This document shows positions 1 through 6,800 of a DNA stretch of 9,653 bases, piece after piece. A program made the position numbers and the translations under genes. This stretch comes from an uncultured bacterium (GTDB lineage Bacteria > Verrucomicrobiota > Kiritimatiellia > RFP12 > UBA1067): NCBI GenBank assembly GCA_946401765.1, contig CAMIVJ010000084.1, forward strand, positions 1 to 9,653, written 5' to 3'. Numbering within the stretch: the stretch's first letter is position 1; every line of letters begins with the position of its first letter. The notes under the pieces are model-generated. The model was not told the origin of the DNA. It saw only the letters and a list, made by a program, of their open reading frames with translations, and searched no databases.

Positions 1-645
1 GGTGGACCAGGGACTGGTCATGCCGATCGGGTCGAAGAGGCGGGCCTTGAGGAAGTCCATCAGCTTCGTGCCGGTCACGCGTTCGGCGATGGCGGCGAGC
101 ATGTGGGTGGCGCCGGAGTCGTACCTGAAGACGGTGCCCGGCTCATTCTCGATGTCGTTGGCGAGGAACGCCTTCACCCAGTCGCCTGCGATATCTTTGC
201 GCTCCGCGTCGGAGTAGCTGGCGCCCACGTTCATCGTGAGGAGGTCGCGCACGCGCATGGAGCGGAGGTTGAGTGAGGGGTTCTGCGGGATCTTGTCGGG
301 GAAGAAGGAGATGACGCGCGCGTCGAGGTCGAGCTTGCCGTCGTCCACGAGAAATCCAATTGCCGTCGAGGTGAAGCTCTTCGAGTGTGAGTAGAGCATG
401 TGCGGCTTGTTCAGCGTGTCGTAAGGTGCCCATGTGCCCTCGGCGATCACATGGCCATGGCGCACGATCACGAAGCCGTGCAGTGCGTTGTCTGGCCCGA
501 ACTCCCGTTCGCAGGCGTCGATCCAGGCGACGATGGCCGAGGATGGCACACCCTGCGACTCGGGCGTAGCTTTATCCATGAGCGCGGCGGAGGCGCCCAT
601 CGATGCGAAGATGAAGAACGATGCGAGAATAGATGTTGTTTTCAT
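1..645 (-). CDS. Exported serine hydrolase, beta-lactamase/DD-peptidase (class C-like) family, partial
   Basis: The visible part is the N-terminal 215 codons; the frame is still open at the left edge, so the C-terminus is missing. The protein begins MKTTSILASFFIFASMGASA, a Sec signal peptide with probable cleavage after Ala20 (Ala-Ser-Ala). The catalytic SxxK motif is in YSHSKSFTS (Ser86, Lys89), followed by a typical helix (STAIGFLVDDGKLDLDA). The second motif is probably Tyr175-Asp-Ser177 in FRYDSGATHMLAAIAERVTG; family members carry Tyr-x-Asn or Tyr-x-Ser here. The third motif (KTG/HxG) would lie beyond the window. Known family members are penicillin-binding-like peptidases, esterases and beta-lactamases acting outside the cytoplasm, so the substrate cannot be told. 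The gene is divergent from the giant surface-protein gene. No good Shine-Dalgarno precedes the ATG, and the candidate -10 lies only 7 bases upstream, so the message may be leaderless. Family assignment is firm; the exact role is unknown. Confidence 0.9.
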   Translation of the reverse strand, partial: MKTTSILASFFIFASMGASAALMDKATPESQGVPSSAIVAWIDACEREFGPDNALHGFVIVRHGHVIAEGTWAPYDTLNKPHMLYSHSKSFTSTAIGFLVDDGKLDLDARVISFFPDKIPQNPSLNLRSMRVRDLLTMNVGASYSDAERKDIAGDWVKAFLANDIENEPGTVFRYDSGATHMLAAIAERVTGTKLMDFLKARLFDPIGMTSPWST

Positions 646-652
646 GTACAAT

Positions 653-681
653 AGCCTATCATATTCGGCCGCGTCTTGCAA
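653..681 (-). promoter_or_regulatory. Candidate promoter of the serine hydrolase gene
   Basis: Read on the minus strand, TTGCAA (676-681) is followed after 17 bases by TAGGCT (653-658). This keeps three consensus bases of a sigma-70 -10 box (first T, A and last T). The -10 ends 7 bases before the ATG, so transcription would begin at or next to the start codon. The boxes are weak, so this is a tentative call. The TATGAT just upstream is a better -10 but sits only 12 bases from TTGCAA. Confidence 0.35.
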
Positions 682-692
682 TGGCGAATTCC

Positions 693-720
693 CACGAACC
701 ACGAATCACGAGCCACGAGC
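693..720. repeat. Four tandem copies of a 7-base repeat
   Basis: Units CACGAAC, CACGAAT, CACGAGC and CACGAGC lie head to tail and are followed by CA. Variation is confined to positions 6 and 7 of the unit. The array lies outside any gene, between the two divergent promoters. Heptads are not a multiple of three, which argues against a coding remnant. It may be a binding array or a slippage-prone microsatellite; the sequence alone does not decide. Confidence 0.75.
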
Positions 721-731
721 CATCCCCACAA

Positions 732-751
732 TTATCACATCATTGTCACAT
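732..751 (+). promoter_or_regulatory. 11-base-phased direct repeat upstream of the giant-gene promoter (candidate activator site)
   Basis: TTATCACAT (732-740) and TTGTCACAT (743-751) differ at one base and start exactly 11 bases apart, so they face the same side of the helix. They end 12 bases before the candidate -35. Phased direct repeats of this size are typical of OmpR/PhoB-type response regulators, and TTGTCAC is close to a Pho-box half-site (CTGTCAY). The regulator is not identified and the resemblance could be chance. Confidence 0.35.
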
Positions 752-763
752 GCAAACTCGTGC

Positions 764-793
764 TTGCTTTTGCAGGCTTGTTTAGGGTATAAT
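764..793 (+). promoter_or_regulatory. Sigma-70-type promoter of the giant surface-protein gene
   Basis: A perfect -10 TATAAT lies at 788-793, with TTGCTT (4 of 6 consensus) 18 bases upstream at 764-769. The predicted transcription start is near 800, giving a leader of about 50 bases before the ATG at 850. The surroundings are AT-richer than the genes on either side. Confidence 0.65.
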
Positions 794-800
794 TGTGAAA

Positions 801-844
801 GTCTGAAAAGGGGACCGTTTTGGTCCGCAAGACTGAAAAGGAGA
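801..844 (+). promoter_or_regulatory. Leader with duplicated Shine-Dalgarno segment flanking a small hairpin
   Basis: GTCTGAAAAGGGGA (801-814) recurs 30 bases later as GACTGAAAAGGAGA (831-844). Between them GGACC (812-816) can pair with GGTCC (822-826) around a GTTTT loop. The second copy supplies the AAGGAG (838-843) used for the ATG at 850, with 6-base spacing. The first copy is positioned for an in-frame TTG at 820, which lies inside the hairpin. This could mean two alternative starts or a translational control element. Confidence 0.45.
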
Positions 845-849
845 TTGCT

Positions 850-3800
850 ATGACAAAGAGGTCAACGATGGAGAACGCTCTGGCGTTTGCCGCAATGTGC
901 TTGCTCTGTTTCAGCGCCGAGGCGCTAGAGGTTGCGGGCAGCCTTGTTGTGGACTTGAAAATGTCGAACGTCACGGGCGTTTCGGAGGGCGGATTCATCG
1001 GCGTATGGGCTAACCAGGCGACGGGGTCCGACAAGGTGGGCAACTTCGTGCCGGTCAATGCTGGCGCGGGCGGCGTCTTCTCCCGCGCGGCGCATGGCGT
1101 TCCGGCAGTGCTCTTCAACGGCAACGCCGATTCCGTCATGTGGTGTTCCGACGCGCTTCCCGCGACGGTCGTAGGCTCTGACAGCTGGACGGCCGAAGTG
1201 TGGATATGCAATCCGTCGCTGACGCAGGGCATTGAGACGTTTTTCTCGTGGACATACCGCGGCAGCGGGAACAAGTGCATGGAAATGCGCTATGGCACCG
1301 ACAACGGCAACGCCATCGAGCACTATGGCAACAACATCGGCTGGAACGGCGTGCCGGTTGCCGACGTCTGGCACCACGTGGTCATCACGCGCGATGGTTC
1401 CGGCAACGAGGCTCTCTACGTGGATGGCGCGAAGCGCATCACGAAAGACGCCTACACGGCGCTCGACATCCCCGTTGGCGGCAACTTCCACATCGGCGGC
1501 GTGAAGAACGGCAGCTCGACGGGCGGGTTCGACGGAAACATGTTCTTCTCTGGATACATCGCGGCCATCCGCGTCCACTCCGACGGCCTCACCGCAGACC
1601 AGGTGTGGTCGAACTACGTGGAGGAGAGCTCCACCTATCAGAACGTGTGGGGCGGAAGCGATGGACTCTGGAGCGAAGGCGGCAACTGGCTTGGCGGCAG
1701 CGTGCCGACTGATGCCGCAGCCTTCTCGCAGGGCGGCACCGCTACGATCACTGGCGACGTGGCGCTCAAGATGCTCAATCTCGCCTCGGGCACTGTGAAG
1801 GTGGATGGCGGCTCGTTCGCCTTCACGGGGCAGACGGGCACGATAATCTTGAATGGAGGCGTTCTTCCCTCCTCGCTCGACGTCGCATCTGGCGCATTCA
1901 CTTCGCAGGATGCGCCCGTGGAGGGCGCAACGAGCGCCGGCACTTTCACGCTGCGCGTGGGCACGCCCGGAGCGGCCGACGATACGGCTACCGCTCTCTT
2001 CAACAAGGGACTCAACCTCGCACACGGCGGCGTGGCGAACCTCGTTCTCGAAGACGGCGCTGCGATGACGGTGAACGGCTGGTTCCGCGGCGCATTCGCC
2101 GGCGGCTCCACGTTCAATTTCGTCATGAACGGCGGCTCGCTCGTGTGCACCGACTGGTTCCTCATCGCCACGGACGGCGGCAGCGGCGAGGTGACGATCA
2201 ACCACGGCCATTTCCTCTGCCCCGGCTTCGAGTTCACGTACGCGGGCAACACGGATGCGCAGAGCGGACTTCTCCACCTCAACGGCGGCACGCTCGAGCT
2301 CAACCGCTTCCAGAACAACAACATGGCCGGCACGCAGGCGATCTCCTTCAACGGCGGCACGCTCAAGGCGCGGCAGACGAACGGCAACTTCCTCGAAAAC
2401 CGCTACGAATACTGCACCGTCGGCGCGCGCGGCGCGACGTTCGACGTTCCATCTAACTTTGCGGTGGACGTGAAGAACCTCTTTACTGTCGATTCCGCCT
2501 CTCCTGGCGGCGCAATCGTCAAGACCGGCACGGGCCGCATAAACTTCGCCGAGGCGTTCAACTACGCAGGGCCGATCACCGTCTCCGAGGGATCCTGCAA
2601 GTTCAACGCGCTTGCGAACTTCTCTTCGGTGACTGCGCTTTCGGTGGCGCCAGGCGCGGCCGTGCTTTGCTCTGAGGCGGGCGGCGTGCAGGCGCTCGTC
2701 GCGAAGCTTCCCGCAGACTGCGCGGGCACAGTCCTGATCACGCCAGAATGCGCCGCCGACAACATTGACCTCACCGGGCATCCTAACGTCAAGATCGGCT
2801 ATGCTGGCACGTTCGCATTCACGGGCACGATCACGTACGACCAGGCGGCGACGCCAGTATATTCGTTCGTGCAGAACCAGGGCGTCGTCAACGTGCAGAA
2901 TGCGCTCGTCGACCTTTCCGGGAAGCCGACGGCGCTTGAGGCGAGCGGATTTCCCAGCGATGGCTTCAAGATCGTGCTTCTTGCGGACAGCACGTTCACT
3001 GGCGGCATCACCGTTGATTCCGTCATGCTCCAGAGCGACGTGGCGGGCGGCTTTGGCACGACTGGCGCGATCAGGCTTGTGAACGGCGGCGAACTCGTCC
3101 TCAACCATGCCGACATCGACGTGCAGGGGCTCATCGACCGCATCACGCCCGATTCCGTGGGCTCGCTCCTCTTCTGCGCCAACAGCAAGAAGGACGTCTC
3201 CTTCTCGCTTGTGGGCCATCCCGGCATCTACGTGGGCTCCTATCCCGGCCATCACTTCACCTACACGGGCACGATCACGTTCGACGGCTCCGAGGCACAT
3301 TTCGGCGGTGGACGCGCGGCCTACACGATCGGCGGCAGCGGCTTCGTATACCAGCCTGCAGGCGGGATGAGCGACGCTGCCACGGAACCACGCACTGTCG
3401 TGGGCGGGCGTCCGGGCGTCTTCGGCCTTGGCGGCGACAATCCCTTCACTGGCAACGTGGTGGTCACCAACGGCGCGACGATCTTCTTCCGCAACTGTCC
3501 AAACGCATACGGCGCGACGACGGGGGCGGTAGATCCCGCGCACTTCTACTTCAACGACGGCAACATCCGCAACGGCGACCAGAGCACGGTCTTCCCCGAG
3601 AGGTTCGGCGTCACCGTGGACGCAGATGGCATGAAGATGCACTTGTGGAGCAATTCCACGCTCACGTTCCTCGGAAGCGTCCACGGTACGGGTCCGATGG
3701 CGGTGAGCGACAACGGGCGCATCGTATTCGGCGGCACGGCGAACGACTACGCTGGCGCGATAACAGTGCGCGACAGCGCGCAGTTCCAGATCGGCTCCGA

Positions 3801-6800
3801 TCTGGGATTTAGCTGGGACTTCGACCATGCCATGCCCGACTTGGGCAACGCGGCGCGGCTCATCCTCTATGTGCGCGATGGCGACACGCTGAGCTTCGCC
3901 CACTCTGTTCCGGGAGGATATCTCGGCAAGGAGGGCGCGGGCCGGCTGGTGCTCGCCGCCGCGCAGGCGACGCTCGGCACGGTCGTCTCTGGCGGAACGC
4001 TCGCGGTGGGCGCGGACGGAATTATCTCCGGCGATCTGACGGTCGAGGCGAACGGAACGTTCGAGATCGACGGCGGCGCAACGGTCGCCGTGGGCGCGCT
4101 CAACGGCGCGGGCCTGATCACCGCGCCCGAAGGCACCACTGCACGCCTCGCCTTCACTGGCGGCACGTTCTCCGGCACGGTGGCCCCGAACGTGACGCTC
4201 GTCAAGATCGGCGCGGGACGCGCGGAGCTCATTCAGACAGGTACATGCTGCGCGTTCGAGGTGCAGGAGGGCACGCTTGCCGTGGATGCCGCGGCGATCG
4301 CCCATCCAGTAGTGGCTCCTGGCGCGACGCTCGAGCTGATGAGCTCGGGAAGGGGACTGCTCGGCAAGTACTACAGCGGCGTCAACGCGCTTGCCGACTG
4401 GAAGAACATCATCTCCACGCTTGCGCGCATGGAGGAGTTCGAGGCGTCGCGCGAGGCCGAGGCCGCGGGGATGTCTTCCGCGTTTGGAGGCACGTTCGTC
4501 GTCCATGGCCAGAACCAGCTCTACCCCGGCGACTTCGGCTCGAAGGACTACTGGATCGGCATCTGGCGCGGATATCTCTGGATCGAGAAGGGCGGCACAT
4601 ACGGCTTCGCTACCGCATCGGACGATGGTTCAACCGTGTTCATCGACGGCACGATGGTCGTCAACAACATCAGGGACCAGGGATGGAACGACGATCAGTT
4701 CAATACTACTTACCGGAAGATCAACCTTGCAAGAGGCTGGCACGAAATCGTCATCGGCTTCTACGACGCGACGGGCGGCAACGACATCGGCGTCAAGGTG
4801 ACGCCGCCTGGCGGAACGGCCGAGTTCCTTTCGAACGCGCAGCTCTTCCCCACGCGCAGAAGGGAGACCGTGATCGAAGACGATTCCGACGTGCAGGGCG
4901 GGCTTCGGCTGGGCGGCGGCGTGCCGCGCCTCGTGTTCAACGTTCCCGCCGAGACGACGAGCGACCTCTCCGGCTCCTTCTCCGTTGACGATACGTACGG
5001 CGAGATCGTGAAGGCGGGCGAGGGAACGCTGGTCTATTCGCTCCACGGCCAGGGAAGCCCCAAGGACTTCACAGTCTCCGGCGGCACGCTTGCGCTCGTG
5101 GAGGCGACGAACGTCGGCGCGCTCGACATCGCCTCCGGCGCGCGCGTGACGGTTTCGCCCAAGCGCACCGATGGCTATCGCGGCCTCGCGCTAAACTTCT
5201 TCGATTCCACAGACAACTCGTACACGAGCTTCCAGACGCTTCCGGCGTTCCGCGACTACTTCTACAGCGACGCGGCCATCCTCGGCAACACATGGGACTT
5301 CGGCTGGGGGAAGCTATGCTCCGACCCTGTCAACGAAGCGTGCACCTCGGGTTGGCGCTTCCTCGGAAAATACTGCAATGCCGACAACTTCCACGTTGGC
5401 ATGACGGGCTACATCTACCTGCCATACGACGGCGAGTATGCCTTTGGATTCCGCTCGGACGACGGCGTGGTGCTCTACATCGACGGCGAGCGCTACTACT
5501 ACTACACGGGCGTGACAACGGGCGCAGACAACAACAATGGAGGCTGGAAGGCATATACTGCCGGACTGCACAAGTTCGAGCTAGCATTCAGGGAGAACGG
5601 CGGCGGACAGTACTTGAGCGTGTTCATCCGCGCGCGCACTGCGGGCGGCACAGGCACGTTCGACCGCTGGGCCAACTGGGAGATACTGCCGCAGGAGCTG
5701 CTATTCCCCGAGTTCTCCTATGCGGTGGGTCTCTCGGGCTCGGGCGCGCTTGATCTGGGAGAGGGCGAGTTCTGGGTGGACGCGGTTGCCGACTTCGTAT
5801 TCGGCGGCACGCTGTCGGGCGAGGCGTCTAGCTGCTTCGTGAAGGGCGGCGACGGCAAGCTCGCGCTGACGGGCGCTCTTGCGTCCTTCGACGGCATGCT
5901 TGCGGTCGCGGGTGGCACGCTCGCGCTTTCGCCTGCGGAGGATGTGGACCTTGCGGGCGGCATCGCCCTTGAGGCGGGCGCGACGTTCGTCGTGGATTCG
6001 TCCAAGAATGTCGTCTTCGCAGGCGAGCTTGCGGGCTCCGGAACGTTCGTCGTCGATGGCGGCGCGTGCGTGACGGTGGCGCGCAGCGACCACTTCACCG
6101 GCGAAGTGAAGGTGAAGAATGGACGCTTCCTCGTGGCGGCCGATGCGGCTTCGGGCGCGCAGGGATACCGCCTTTTGGCGGGGCACAGCGCAACGGTTGG
6201 CGTAGCCACCGGCACGGCCGACGTCGTACTGCCCGAGTTGGCTTCGGACGACCAGTTGTTCAACGAGAAGTATTTCCGCTTCACTGTCAAGCGCACCTAC
6301 GGCGACACGATCGTACAGCTTTCGGAGTTCTCGCTCTACGACAAGGACGGCGTGCGCCAGAACCTGAATCTCGCCAAGAGCACAGGCGTCGACGCATCGA
6401 CCATTGCGCCGGGCGAGTTCTGGACGAGCTCCACGTACTCGTGGGGCGGGAATGGCGGTGAAGGCCCGGGCAATCTCTTCGATGCAAATACCGCGACCAA
6501 GGCCTGCCTTGGTGCGCCCGCGCCCACCGACGAGAACGACTCCTCCAAGTACTGCGTCATAACGATGCGCCTGGCGGACAGCGCAACACCCGTCGCCACG
6601 TATTCCTTCACCACGGCTAACGATTCCACGCCCGCGCGCAGTCCTTCGTACTGGACGCTCGAGGCGAGCCGCGACGGCGTGAACTGGGAGACAATTGACG
6701 AGAAGACGAACTGGCGCAGCGGCCCGACGACCACTTTCACGGAAACAGAGCTCTTCACGCATGCGAAGACCGAAGAGGCGAAAGAGGGCGATCTCGTCGA

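Noticed and set aside
820..849. TTG 820 as the true start of the giant gene
   Set aside because: ATG 850 has the better ribosome site and places the signal peptide at the very N-terminus. The TTG is retained only as a possible secondary start in the findings.
434..853. A 139-residue plus-strand frame across the serine hydrolase and the intergenic region
   Set aside because: It is antisense to the SxxK-containing hydrolase and its translation resembles no family; no ribosome site was seen.
735..1280. A 181-residue minus-strand frame spanning the giant gene's start and promoter
   Set aside because: It overlaps the promoter, leader and signal peptide of the giant gene, has no recognisable domain, and would collide with the divergent promoter region.
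925..4506. A 1193-residue open frame on the minus strand, opposite the giant gene
   Set aside because: Its translation is an Arg/Ala/His/Glu-rich string with no domain or signal peptide, typical of the antisense of GC-rich, glycine-rich coding DNA. The plus-strand frame has a ribosome site, signal peptide and clear domains over the same bases.
4021..6120. Repeated GC-rich DNA strings such as GGCGGCACGCT as a possible DNA repeat element
   Set aside because: They encode recurring GGTLA strand ends of the beta-strand repeats and are always in the coding frame, so the protein repeat explains them.
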